Source: Escarpia spicata (Eukaryota > Annelida > Polychaeta > Sabellida > Siboglinidae). Taken from it: a stretch of 64,000 bases of DNA. Below the pieces are notes generated by a model. It did not search any database, had not been told where the DNA came from, and saw only the letters and a list, made by a program, of their open reading frames with translations. The first letter of the stretch is position 1. The number at the start of each line of letters is the position of its first letter. Made by a program: the position numbers and the translations under genes. The stretch lies in the NCBI GenBank assembly GCA_963995525.1, contig OZ023212.1, positions 10,580,229 to 10,644,228 of the forward strand. Reading direction: 5' to 3'. Positions 25,401 to 38,300 of the stretch are shown here, piece after piece.

Positions 25401-28400
25401 AGTGAATAAGTTTAAAATGAAATTGACACATGACAAATTATGGATTCTCAATACACCCTTTGCTCCAGTGGCTTATTTATGGGGTTTGGTGCGTCATGGC
25501 AATTTCTTTATGTATAACCAGTTATGCCGCTATATTTTAGCATGGACGGCTAACGTGTAACTAAGATTGGGCATACCTTCAGAGATTTTAGATGCAACAC
25601 TATTTATTTCCACCATAATATTATTTGAAGTTTATAACCTTAGATGACAGTGTTGTTAGATGTGGGAACCAAGAAATATAGTAACAGACATATTATTTAT
25701 ATAAGTAATGTTCTTTTTCTTTCATTTAATTACAAAAAAATTATACTAAAACCTATCAGCATCCTGATTTATCGCTCAAAGGACCTTTTTAGACCGTCAC
25801 TGTCAATTCCACAGTAAGGACCCAAAACCTTCTTTGAGAAACGAATCAGGATTCTGAGCGATATCTACATTTTTTCAAAATGAATAACAATCCACCTACA
25901 TACTGATATTGAACAAATTATTAAAAATATTGTTAAGTATTTTAAAAATATATATATAGATATATGAAAATTTAAAATTGCAACAAATTGGGATATTTAA
26001 AATATTTTAAAAATATGTTTATATCTTTCAGAACTCGGCGAAGATCATCCGGTCATCTGTGTTTGGGTTTGACGAGAACATGAAAGTGCGAGACACATTC
26101 GTCTTCCCACAGAACAGACTCATTGTGACAAGTATTGACATCCAAGCCGTGGAGCCAGTCGACCAACGCACGCGCGACTCCCTCCAGAAGTCAGTCCAAC
26201 TCGCCATCGAAATCACGACAAACTCGCAGGAGGCTACTGCCAGGTGGGCGATAATTCTACAATGTTTGATTGCCGAATTGGCGATAAATTCCTATACTTT
26301 GTGGTTGTTATATTTGAAAAATGTAAAATTTTCGTAATACTTATTGAGTGTTGCTTTCAGAGTTTCTCGCAGTTCATCACAACATCATTAATTTTACATA
26401 GTTCTCATATTTTTTTTACAAATTTCCACAAAAAATTTCTTATTGATTACCACCTTAATTTGCTGAATTTGCAATATATTTCCAGTATTTTAATTTGCGG
26501 GGTCATGTATTTGAAAAACGCAACATTTTTGTAGTTATTGTTGAGTTTTGCTTGCAGAGTTTCTTGCATATCGTCACTACAATTATTTTTTCACAAACCA
26601 CATGGATAAGGTTGTGATTATGGTGTGGGGTGAGACACATCATATTCAGATCAGTGAAATCAGCAAAGTTTGTGATGAAATATTGGTAATTTATGTTGAA
26701 TGAATCAGTAGCATGCGCTATCTAAAATAATGTTGTATTCAACAACAAATATTCCTACATTATTTCAATATTTTTTATTCATGAATCCTTATATCTCCTA
26801 TAAATGATGATACAAAAATGAATAGGCACACTGAATATGGTTACTATTGATACATCTCATATTATCACTATCTCCACCCCATTAAATAATGACTGCGCTC
26901 TACCATCTGACTTCAGACACGAGGCAGAGCGTCTGGAACAGGAGGCAAAGGGTCGACTGGAACGTCAGAAGCTCTCTGATGAGGCAGAGGCTGAGAAGTC
27001 ACGGGCAGAGCTTCTGTTGCTGCAGGCAAACAGTGCTGCTGTCGAGAGTACGGGTCAGGCAAAGGCCGAGGCACAATCTCGGGCTGAGGCCGCTCACATC
27101 GAGGGAGAGGCAGCCGTAGAACAGGCCAAGCTCAAAGGAATGGCCGCCACCATTGAGGCTGTAAGTCCAGACTTACTTTTTGTTCCCAGATTATTTTAGC
27201 AAGCATTGAAACTAAGGCACCTCAAATCTATTTTAACCTGACTTATCCTCCCTAGCTGCCACCATTGAAGCGGTGAGATGTCTACATTCACTGCTTCCTC
27301 TTATCATTGATCACCTCATTCTGAATAATTTATGTTCCCAGAGATGGAAACATTTATTTGAACTATGGTTTTCTCGGCTGTTGCCCATTCTTTAGATAGA
27401 CACATTGTGTGTAAAATAGGTAAATGTGCAAAATAGGTAAATGTGCAACTTGTCATGGACTCAATCACTGAACTCCCATTGGAGTTGATATCTTGACACA
27501 AGGAATCTGCCAGTTATTGAAGCAGAAGTTATCATTCGGTCAGCAGAAACCTATCATTTTATTAGAGTTGATATCTTGACACAAGGGGTCTGCCAATTAT
27601 TGAAGCAGAAGTTATCATTCGGTCAGCAGAAACCTATCATTTTATTAGAGTTGATATCTTGACACAAGGGGTCTGCCAATTATTGAAGCAGAAGTTATCA
27701 TTCGGTCAGCAGAAACCTATCATTTTATTAGAGTTGATATCTTGACACAAGGGGTCTGCCAATTGTTGAAGCAGAAGTTATCATTCGGTCAGCAGAAACC
27801 TATCATTTTTATTAGAGTTGATATCTTGACACAAGGGGTCTGCCAATTATTGAAGCAGAAGTTATCATTCGGTCAGCAGAAACCTATCATTTTATTAGAG
27901 TTGATATCTTGACACCTGTTTTTATTTTATTTTAATCTTGCTTATCTTATTCACCATTTTATTCATTTTTGACAACTTTAAAATAAGATACTGAATTGAG
28001 ACTGCCTAAACTGCTTTGACATGCCTCGGGTCTAGATTGGGACCAATTTATGTCAATCCATCGTCATGACTTTGCTGTCTCTGTTGCCAGGAGAGTGAGT
28101 TGAACCGACTGACCCAGGCACGTGAGGCGGAACTCAAATACTTGCGGGAACAGAACGACATGGAGATCAACAAGACACGCAACATGGCCGAGATTGAGAC
28201 AACCAAGTTCAAGGACATGGTCAATGCCATTGGCGCGGACACGATTCAGGCGATCGCAGCCGCAGGACCAGATATGCAGGTAGGTGATCGGGTGAAATCA
28301 CCAAGATGGTGTTGGGATGACTATGAAATAGCTCGTTTTAACACTTAGTATTTCAAGTTACATTTTTATATTTAAAAGATCAGAGCATTTATTTTCTGGT

Positions 28401-28910
28401 GCATGTGGTAATGTCAGATTGTCAATGTGGTGACGTAACGCAGCAGGGATGTTCTGATGTCCACGCAGATGCAGTAATTTATCCAAAAAATGATATAACA
28501 AAATGTAAATTATGTGACACATAGAAAACTTAATTTCATATGTACTTTTCTATGTTAGACAATTATTATTTACCATGTGCCACCCACTACCAAACTACCG
28601 TTCAATCTATTTTCATCTACCATTGACACACGGTACAATACACCCAGTGACACACTTCTATTTTCCACTTTTGTTATTCCACTAGTTACTTATTACAGTA
28701 TTACAAATAAATTAACTTAAAATGTTTCTGTTATTATATTCAATAATGTATTTTCAGGTGAAACTGCTGAAATCACTGGGGCTAAAGACGACCCTCATCA
28801 CAGACGGCAATTCCCCCATCAATCTCTTCAACACAGCCTCGGGCCTGATAGGGGGACATGTAATGCCCTCCAGGCACCACCACGACTCGAATGCTGACTT
28901 TGAAGAGTGA
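16421..28910 (+). CDS. MVP: Major vault protein
   Basis: MVP forms the shell of the cytoplasmic vault ribonucleoprotein particle. Coding exons: 16421-16566, 17169-17488, 20221-20447, 20953-21078, 21346-21576, 22328-22354 (micro-exon, less certain), 23329-23717, 24423-24620, 25207-25354, 26032-26243, 26917-27160, 28091-28279, 28758-28910. All have GT/AG borders and keep frame; 869 aa (860 without the micro-exon), close to the 893 of the human protein. Visible in order: N-terminal MVP repeats ([37 protein letters not shown]), [19 protein letters not shown] near 380, the shoulder domain ([20 protein letters not shown], about residues 570-590), an Ala/Glu-rich cap-helix coiled coil at about 660-810, and the conserved end [18 protein letters not shown]. 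The ATG at 16421 lies 36 bp after an acceptor at 16383-16384, which implies an untranslated 5' exon upstream. All key segments are intact. Confidence 0.95.
17590..18352 (+). repeat. ~29/30-bp minisatellite in MVP intron 2
   Basis: About 26 tandem units occur in two blocks: GGTCATGATGGGTGTTGCTG with TTGTTCAGA (~30 bp) and GGCTGGGTGGGTGTTGCTGT with TGTTCAAAG (~29 bp). It begins about 100 bp after the 5' splice site. Long frames on both strands across it are artefacts of the repeat. Confidence 0.9.
18560..19943. mobile_element. Inverted-repeat transposon in MVP intron 2
   Basis: Terminal inverted repeats of about 128 bp (18560-18689 and 19817-19943) begin CAAAAATAGATAAGCGAGCG. TTATTAT flanks both ends and may be a target-site duplication, though the site is low-complexity. 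The interior has no transposase that I recognise (one 79-codon frame, 19625-19864), so it is probably non-autonomous. A related but degraded sequence lies at about 42900-43150. Confidence 0.8.
21690..21880 (-). repeat. LINE 3' coding-end relic in MVP intron
   Basis: This pyrimidine-rich block is clearly similar to 53600-53790 (shared CCCTCACTGATCT, GCACTGCTCTCTC and CTCCATTCCCC). Read on the minus strand, both encode a fragment like [10 protein letters not shown], resembling the C-terminal end of a LINE protein. Orientation is opposite to MVP. Confidence 0.55.
22328..22354 (+). other. MVP: Candidate 27-nt micro-exon of MVP
   Basis: GTACCTGAGGATGTAGACGC and 7 more bases lie between TTTGAG and GTTCGC. 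In phase 0 they encode VPEDVDATE. Insertion between residues ...TFKDG and [10 protein letters not shown] keeps frame and lands in the acidic variable loop where human MVP also has extra acidic residues. Skipping it also keeps frame, so it may be alternative or chance. Confidence 0.45.
23020..23060. repeat. AT microsatellite in MVP intron
   Basis: A run of TATATATATATA lies in an AT-rich part of the intron. Confidence 0.7.
27484..27915 (+). repeat. 5 x 83-bp tandem repeat in MVP intron
   Basis: Five almost identical units begin GTTGATATCTTGACACAAGG and contain CATTCGGTCAGCAGAAACC. The near identity suggests recent expansion. The unit does not match the neighbouring exons. Confidence 0.92.
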
Positions 28911-30590
28911 GTCAATCCAGAAAGAATTTGACGAAAAAAACTGATATATTTACAGAAATGAACCTTGTGATAATGTGGAAGTGTATTTGCCTGTTTTTGC
29001 ACATTTTATTGTTAACACATTTAGTGCTCATCATTTACACATTACAGAAAAAAGTGTTATTAAAGTGGGTGGCTGGCCTTTTTAGAGGTGGTAAAGCATT
29101 AGCCTAGAAATATATTTACGTTTTCAGTAAATTTGAACATGATCATGTTAACATTGTTAATAAATATTTGTACTACTTTGCATTCCGAGTTACTAACAGT
29201 ACAATATATTGTTGTTGTTTAATGTATTAATTAATGTGTTGTTATGTGCATCATTTGTTGAATCACAAACAACTACTAACTTTAAGGAATTTGCTTTAAT
29301 GTACTGCATGTGTACATTATATAATATTTACAATGGGTCCTACACTTTTCAAAGTCACCTGTGAGAACAGTGCAAATACTCGCCCCAATTTGAAGACAGA
29401 TAAACAACTAATGACCGGTTCGCTCATTAGCACGGGCAGCTGAGCGGTATTGTGTATTCGAATAATTGCTTCTGCTTCATAAACACTGCATGTAACACGA
29501 GCCACGGTTGGTTGAAATTAGTTTTATTATGACCACCTGACCTGCCACCAACCACTGATCTAGCGAACGATTTCATAGGCTGAGCTTAAATTCGGAATTT
29601 CGCAAAGCAATCAGCCAGAGGTACTGCTGGCTGGCACTAAAGTAATCAGCAGCAGCGACCCCTGGCGCGCGAGGATTCCTTATGGTGTCGTTTGTGGTGT
29701 TGAAAAATATCGGTTGAATAGTTAAGTGTCTAAGATGAGTTTATAATAGAATATTTCTACATGTATGTTTGTATAAGTGCATATTTATATATATGAATAA
29801 AAAGGCTGCTTACATATGAATATAAAGGATGAATATAATGTGATAGCAATGTTCTCTGCGTGATAAGCAATGGTCCACTTAAACTTTGAACAGATGTGCA
29901 TGTTACAACAATACATTGGTGTCATGTCATGAATGTTTAGTGGTTAGAGATGCGATGAAATAAAATATTCCAGACAGTTTCCTTGTGTTCTTAATGTTCC
30001 TTAAAAAGTAATTAATTAACAACACAACATTTAACAAACAACACTATTATTATTCACATAGGCCTCTACCACTGGTGTTCAAACTGAAATGTATTTGTGA
30101 TTTCTTTATGAAACTATGAGAACATTGATGGCAGTAATGTAATAAGAACTCGTCTGTCTATTTTGGCCATGCAGAGACTGTCTAACAGTTGCTACAGAAA
30201 CTGCAGGAAACTGATTCGCATGACTTCTTTGCAACACAACAATGAACCAGAATAGCTTCCTTTGTACTGCTAAGCCTCTAATTGGTAACTGCTAACAGTT
30301 GGATAGATGTTTGGTGAAGGCACAATGAAGACATTGTGTGAAAGGGAGTCGGTGAGCCACAGCCAATCTGGTTGTGTCTCAGCCACCTCAAGACTGGTGT
30401 GGGCCGCAGAGTCCTCAAGCAGGAGTGGGGGTACAGCTCGTACAGAATATGACAATGGAGAGAACCCGCCAACGGAACAACTCTTAGAATGCCCTCTCCT
30501 TCCAGTGCCTTAAATACAAACTTGTATTCTTATGAGCTCATCAGTCCAATTTTACATTTTGCTCCATAACAGTGATCTTGTGCACTGGAA
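28911..30590. other. Intergenic region after MVP, no gene recognised
   Basis: The MVP 3' UTR should begin here. AATAAA-like signals occur near 29158 and near 29797, but I cannot say which is used. No other gene was recognised. Confidence 0.45.
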
Positions 30591-30840
30591 AATGTCCACA
30601 CCAGGAGGCGCCACCTTTATCTCGGTGACAATGAGCTCATGAAGTGATCCACAGGTGATCTTATGAGCTCATTATCTCAGTGAAGTGGTCCACAGACGAT
30701 CTTATGAGCTCATTATCTCGGTGACAATGAGCTCATGAAGTGGTCCATAGATGATCTTATGAGTTATTATCTCGGTGAAGTGGTCCACAGATGATCTTAT
30801 GAGCTCATTATCTCAGTGAAGTGGTCAACAGATGATCTGG
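30590..30840. repeat. ~40-bp tandem repeat between MVP and CTBS
   Basis: Five to six units of about 40 bp contain GATCTTATGAGCTCATTATC and CAGTGAAGTGGTCCACAG, with indels. Some units are compound (GGTGACAATGAGCTCATGAA). It lies between the convergent ends of two genes. Confidence 0.85.
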
Positions 30841-32373
30841 CAACTTTCAACTCCTGGGCCAGTGTGTGCTGGTGGCAAAGTGGGTTACCAGGTAGCATCA
30901 TTTTGTAACACACATCACCATGTCAAGTCATTAGTTATATTATGTTAGATTATTTAATGATATTAATAAGTAAAATAATACTTAGAGTAATTTATTTATA
31001 ACCCGACTGGTAAAAGATATTCACTCCTCACAATAGCGGATCATGGCAAAACAGTTTGTTTTACAATTTATTACAATTACCTGGGGTAATGGAGACAGGA
31101 ACCAAAGACAACATGCCTGTCATGTCAGTTACAACAAGTTACAAACGTAGCTTACATCATAACAACATGACACGGCTTGTGAAAATAACACAAAGAAAAA
31201 AGTTAAAGCCAGTCAAGATATTTGGGAAAATAAACCAGCTTTATTATGAAAACTGTTTTCATAATTCATGTGTCATTTCAGTATATGACAAACTTGTTAA
31301 CTTTAACAATAAAGAAAACTTCCACATTCGTGGTTCACAAACAACCTGTCTAGAAGACTGGTTATAGCAATTAACTTTGCACTATTCCTTTTACTGGACT
31401 ACAAGATATTTAACAAAATGGTTTCGTAAAGTTGAGCAAGAAAGTATATTGTGAAATGTATGATGCAGTTTAATAAGAAAATACACACTTCCTGTTCCAT
31501 GTTCTTGTGGTATAGAACCAAGTTGGGTATTCAAGCAAAGCATCCAAAATAATACTTGATTTCTGAAATGTTCTGTTGTCCCTTCATGACATTCAGAACA
31601 TCATGCTTGCACACCCACACACCACTGCCAACTACTTAACAATTCTGTGTATATATCACTTGGCTGACGGAGGGCAATACCTCTGTTTACTATTTTGCGT
31701 ATACAAAAAAACAATTACATAATTTGCAACTGATGGTTTCAGTCACCAACATAAGCAGGTATACCATATAAAGGATATAAACCATATACACACACATATA
31801 AAGCATGTCAACGAAACAAATAATTTTCATTTAAAGATTTTAATCACATCAGTTTCAAATGTAAATTGACATAACATGAGACACTGCTCAAACAGAGATC
31901 ATGCAAACACAACGATGGAATGTTTCTGCACATCCATACAGCCAGGGCTTGTCGATTACATCATTACACTGGCATGTCGATCGACTATCAAAACACAGTC
32001 GGCATGTTAACCAATCACACTACGACCTTTCACAATTAGGCATATTGGTTTTGGGACAGTCGCAATAACACCATTGGTTAAATTGTACGGTTGGGTAATT
32101 ATGGGGATTTCTTGGAATTGTTCTTTGATGCTGGGCATGCAACTGTTGCCACAATCAAGACTGACAAAGATAGCAAGTGGGCTGAAGTACAACTGATTCA
32201 TCAAATGTCTGTCCATTGCGTAGGATAGATGCCTGGAGTAGTGTAATACACCATCCTTGGCTTGATAGGTTTCTGTAGCGTTATGAAGGCAAGACAAACG
32301 CATCCCTGGAATGTTTCTCCAGTTGCATAGTTAGACACACAAGTGTCAACTCTGGCTCTCTCCAGACTGCCAC
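30841..32373. other. CTBS 3' flank and UTR, no other gene seen
   Basis: On the minus strand this is downstream of the CTBS stop codon. A possible minus-strand AATAAA lies near 31235. The 103-codon plus frame at 31056 and the 98-codon minus frame at 32007 have no recognisable motif. Confidence 0.45.
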
Positions 32374-35300
32374 CTACTTGCGATCGGGCAGTGCCCCCCA
32401 CATGTCCGCCCTCTCCTGTTTACCCTCGGGGGTGTCAGTGTAGTCGAGAGCATCTGCCTGCCACATCCCCACCCCTCTCAGACTCATGGAGTCTGCGAAC
32501 TTGTACTTCAGCCGGAGACTTTGAGGGTCGTCATACCAAACCTGGTACACATCTCCGCTGCCTTTATGCTGCAAAAGCACAAACATTATTGGTAAAGCAA
32601 ACTACCAGTATTTAAGCATGCATTTAATATCAAATTTTATACAACATTCACATCTCTGTTGTAGGCCTACTGCTATATAACAACATTTATTGTTTTACTA
32701 GGATATTATTTTATTGTTTATTCATTAATATTTTATTGTTTATAATTTTGTTATTATTTCCTATTTAAATATAACTGTTGACAATTTTTGATTATATATA
32801 TATATATACATACTTGAATATGTACATTTTTATAGTTTCCTTCAATAGAGGTTTGTCCATTTTATCCACACAATATTAACATTACATAAGCGTTATTGTG
32901 ACTGAAAAGTGCAAAAAATGCAATATTTGATCAGAAATACATCACATTTCTATTTGATCTATTCCTGAAATTGATTAATTAATGCTACAAGAGTATAACA
33001 ATTCAATTTCAAAAGCTATCCACCTTGTATGAGAAATATGGAGATTGTGAGGGAACATCCCACAGTCGGCCTGTGAATGACGTGTTCAGAAGTTGCCCCT
33101 TGATGACTGCATAGTTCAGCTGGGACCCGTCGGCATCACTGCAGGGGGCTCCACGGAACGGAACCTTCTTCAGAAGGCACTTGTTATCCTAACAAGTCAA
33201 AATGTCACAAACACAGGTATGAATCATTTTCATTTTATATTTGATTTAGATGTGGCTCTCACATGGCAAGTAGAAGTAACACTTTTTCTTCCATTTTTAG
33301 GGAATCTACAAATCTACTGCTTTTGACACAAAATCTACCACCAAACCACAATCTAAAAGTTAAAAAGTACTGTGCTCATTTTTTTAAATCCATTTATACA
33401 GCTAGCCAACATTTCATATAAAAATGCCCTGGAATTAGGTAAATAAAGCAAAAAACTTAAACCATTCCACCATGTGTCAAACCCCTTCTATGTCACAGTT
33501 GGTGCTCTCCTGTTTATATTGATGTCACATTGTGAAAACTGGTGGATCTACCACTTTTGTGCAGTGTGACTTGGCACCTCTGTCTGTTTATCTTAACATT
33601 AAAACATTGTGGAGTCTTTGTTCACCTGTTATTAGACATCCTCGTAACAGCCTTAACTGTAAAAGCTTGAGATTAGAACCAATCTTGTCTGTTGTGCTTC
33701 ATAAACTCACAAACCTTTGTGTAGTGAAGACACTTGTAGTTGTAGCCATACCAGGGTAGTCCTAGAACCAGTTTATCAGCTGGTATTCCCAGCTGAAGAA
33801 ACTTCTTCAAACCTGTAATAAGCAGAAATGAGAACTTGCAGTTGGAAACAGGCTGGTAATATAGCAATAATTAATACATTTACACTAAATATTACTCTTT
33901 CATGCCTTATGTGTAAGTATGCTTAAAACTAAAGTAAATATTACTCTTTCATGCCTTACGTGTAAGTACACTTAAAACTAAAGTAAATATTACTCTTTCA
34001 TGCCTTACATGTAAGTACGCTTAAAACTAAAGTAATTATTACTTTCATGCCTTACATGTAAGTACGCTTAAAACTAAAGTAATTATTACTCTTTCATGCC
34101 TTACGTGCAAGTACGCTTAAAACTAAAGTAATTATTATGCTTTCATGCCTTACGTGTAAGTACGCTTAAAACTAAAGTAAATGCCATTAAGGAAAACAGG
34201 ATAACTAAGGCAATGAGAAGTTCCAATGTCTTATCATGTCCTTCACAATTTGTAGACAAGCTGCAATGTGTTGTTTGCTTCTGAAAATTGAAAGTCTTGT
34301 AAAAGGTGTAATGGGCAGGCCAGATGGCATGTGTCAATGAATGAAAAACACAGAAAACGTCAAGAGGCAGACACAAGAGAGAATGAAACCTACAGTAAAC
34401 GGCTACATAATGGACTTGAAAAGGCACATACGTTAAAACAAGTCTGCCTGTTCCTCAGTTTTAATATAATAGTTGACAACTATAATGGGCACTGCACTAC
34501 ATGCTGAGTGTTGCCATCTAGCAACATACCGGCGCTGGTTTGGTTAACCGCTGAATTAGCCCACGCAATACACTCTCCAAATATCTGGCTCCGTTCATCA
34601 TATGCCATAACAATAGCAAAGTCGGCAACCTGAGCGAGGTTGAAGTAGTCATAGCAACGGATGTCTACGCATTCAGGTGACCACGCGATATCGACACTCA
34701 CCTGAAAGACATGAGCACTGGCCTGTGAAAAGGTATTGTTAATGTTTTATTCATTGTATGGCCAGTTTTTTAAAGGCGATGTACCGTGATTTTCATTCAC
34801 TGATCTCTTGGCATGCCAAATATAAAAGTCTAATAACTATCAGTGTCAAAATGTGCAGCTGTAAAAACTGTCATCACTCAAACTGAAAAAGACAACAACA
34901 TTTGGTAAGCGAGGAGGATCAGTTCATTATCGTTCCTACATTTTCCAACTATTGTAATTATTTATGTAATTTAGGCATAATTTGAAATAAGTCAAGAACA
35001 TTGAGGCATTTTAGTGATACAAAACATCATTATGAGCTCTCAATGATTCAGCCAATGAAAATCACTTTACACTGCCTTTAAGAGACCATCAAAAAACCCA
35101 CCCTGTGCCGTCTGGTTTAAGGGGCTGTTGGCCCATGCCCGTGAAGACCCAGACTCGTCATAAGCCATAATGAACATGAAATCAACAATGTCGGCAAATG
35201 CCCGGTAGTCATAGCGTCTGTAGCCATCAGGAAGGTAGGGAATGGCAAAGGTGACCTACAGCAATATTACACAGCTGTTTTAGAACATTTTCATAGTAAA

Positions 35301-38300
35301 TACGAACATGCAACACCACTGATAGCACATTAAACTGGAAATTGGTTACATTTATTGTAAACAATCTAATTATTAAGGTCACCCTTGGAAATGTAACAGA
35401 ATTACTTGAATAGTGAGCTGAGCATATTGGTAGGACTAATTTCCTATGACTTACTGTTACAGGAATATTTTCGGACTGTGCTATGATGACCATAATTCAT
35501 AACTGTGAAGTGGAGTATGATATCACTGAGGTGACCATTTGATAGTGGATGTTTCCACAATTGTTGTTTCTTTAATTAATAAATTAAATATAATTAACTT
35601 GGCCTATTTCACTGTATGCTGGAGTTGTTTTTATTTTGCATAAAGCAAGGTTTTATTATATATTTATAATAATGACAATTGTCAATATAAAATAACCACC
35701 CGAGTCGTTTTTTCATTAATAGACACTACTCGTTGTAAACATGCTTGCTTGGCTTATTATACTTGACTGAATCATACATTCTATAGGCAATTTAGATGGT
35801 GGGTCTTTTTCTGCATTTCTCAAACTAAACTTACTGCACCATTTGCTAGCCTGTTAACAAGTCATTCCATGTCACCTGGGGCTTCTTGTAGCGACTGTGA
35901 AGAGCATTTGAGAGTTCCTTCACGAGGGATGTCAATGCATCCCGCAACTTGGGCTGATCTTTGCTGATTCCTTTCTCATAATCAACATTGAGACCATCGA
36001 GGAAGTTGTTCTCGACATAGTTCATTTGCTCAAGCACCCAACGATGGCGGTCAGCTGCATCAGTCAGGTTCCCCTTCGTAAAGTCCACTGTAAACATAAT
36101 TACAAAAAACAGCTATAATTAAGTAATAACTAATTATGCACATGACACCGATGATGAATATGGCAGAGAACATCTTTAACTGTTCTGCCAAATCTTATTT
36201 ACAATTTATATAACCAGAAGGCTGCTGCATAACATATACCGAGGGTATATCATATGAGACTAAATTACTACATATTAACATGCAATAAAAATTAGCAAAC
36301 CATTGTATTTTACATTGTCAAAGGTGTGACAATGTATTATAGACCACAGCATTATATTTATGATAACACTATCTTTTTGTTATTGTAGTAGTAGTAGTAG
36401 TATTTTATTAGAGTCTCACTCCACGTATACATGCATTAAAATACAAAACAAATAAATATATTACATTCAAAGTTAGCACTGTATACAAAGACCACTCAAA
36501 AAGAGTTATGAGAGACTTGTAAAAACAAAAATGTACAAATAAAAACAGTATTAATTTAATAAACACGTGCTATTATTTTGTTGTATTGTGTAATCTTGTG
36601 TGCAGTATTTTTTGGAGGATGCTGGCAGTTTTACTTATTATATCGTCATTACTCAATAAATATACAAATTTATCTTGATCATTCATACTGGAAAAAGCTG
36701 GATCATTAATTGTTGCATAGCCTATTAGTTCTTTTCGTTCGTTAAAATATAAAGAGCATTTCATTAAAACGTGAAACTCATTTTCTATTTAATTCGTGCA
36801 ATTATAACACGTCCTAGCTTCAGGTGGGGGTAATTTCGTTCAAAACGTCCAGTTTCAATTCTGATTGGTGCCACGGCACATCAAAATTTTGCAATTGCTG
36901 ATCGATTACTTCTAGGCATAATTTTCTTAACATAATGCTCAGTTACAAATTTTTTGTTGAACTGTTTATGAGTTCTTAGTTTATTTCTACTACCATTTCT
37001 GCCCTCTTCTCTATTTATAATATAAAGCCATTGCTGTTCCTGTAATACAGACAGGCAAACATCTGTGTGTTCTATTATAGCTTTTGCATTAACATGGTCT
37101 CTTATATTAGTAAGAGTATGCATATTTAAGTCATTATAACGATGGTATACTAGCCCCAATTTCGTTTCCCACTTACGGCCATTTCCATCATCCATAGAAA
37201 CACACGTTTTGTCACTCTAGATACATCCATATTGATCAAACGACACCAGAGCCTAGTAACAGATAGCCATTGTTGGTGAGTCGGGGTTTTCCACCCCATT
37301 TCACCCTGTACTGCTGCTGATGGGGTATATTTACTCACACCTAGGAAAAATCGACAGGCCCTATTATGTATGCTATTTATGACCGAATATTCCTTTGTAC
37401 CCCACACAGCAGAACCATAGTTAATAATGGAGAGCAACAAACTATCGTATAGTTTTGTAAAACAGTTAAAAGGCATTCCTCCATTACACTTTGTCTTAGC
37501 CATTAACAAACCCAGAGCTCTGTTCGCCGCAGTAGCTACTGCTTTTACCATCACCTTATAATCAAGATATTCAGTTAAAATCAAACCTAAATATTTATAC
37601 TTATTTACGATGCATATGCTTTGGTCACCTAGTAGGAAGTCGCAAGTAGTCTCAGATATCGATGGATTACGAAAATGTACAATTTGAGTTTTGTCTTTGT
37701 TAATAGACATGCTCCAGTCATTGCACCATTTCCAGATAACATTTAGCAATGTCTGCTGTTCTTCACCTGATTCGGCCAGCACCACAATATCATCTGCGTA
37801 TGCTAACATTGTAACAATTTCGTTTCCGATCTTAACACCTTTACCCGTGCCTTTCAATTCAGCTGATAAATCGTTTATAAACATATTGAACAAGATAGGT
37901 GATATAACACATCCCTGCTTAAGCCCGCATTCAACATTGAACCAGTCAGACTTTAAGTTGTTGACCCTAACACAACATTTGCAATCAACATACTGTATGG
38001 ACAGTTGTATCTCTCTTGTAAAACCATCAACATATGAATTTAAAATGTTAGTCATATGAAGAGTTTTGTTAATACCCCAAAGATACACAAAACATTGTTT
38101 TAATCAAGCATTAAGATATATAGATATTCTTGTTCTTGTTTGCTTAGCCTTGATGGATTGTCTATAGACAGCTCTTTCGTTTGCCAGTCTCCCCACTCGC
38201 CAGACGTCTGCTCCCATCCATTCCTCTATGTCCTTCTCCCATTGTCTCCTAGGTCTTCCTCTGCTTCTGCTGCCTTCCACTTTTCCTTCCATTATTCTCT

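Noticed and set aside
30307..31367. Short plus-strand frames between MVP and CTBS (68 and 103 codons)
   Set aside because: No motif, no splice context, and codon content like the surrounding intergenic DNA.
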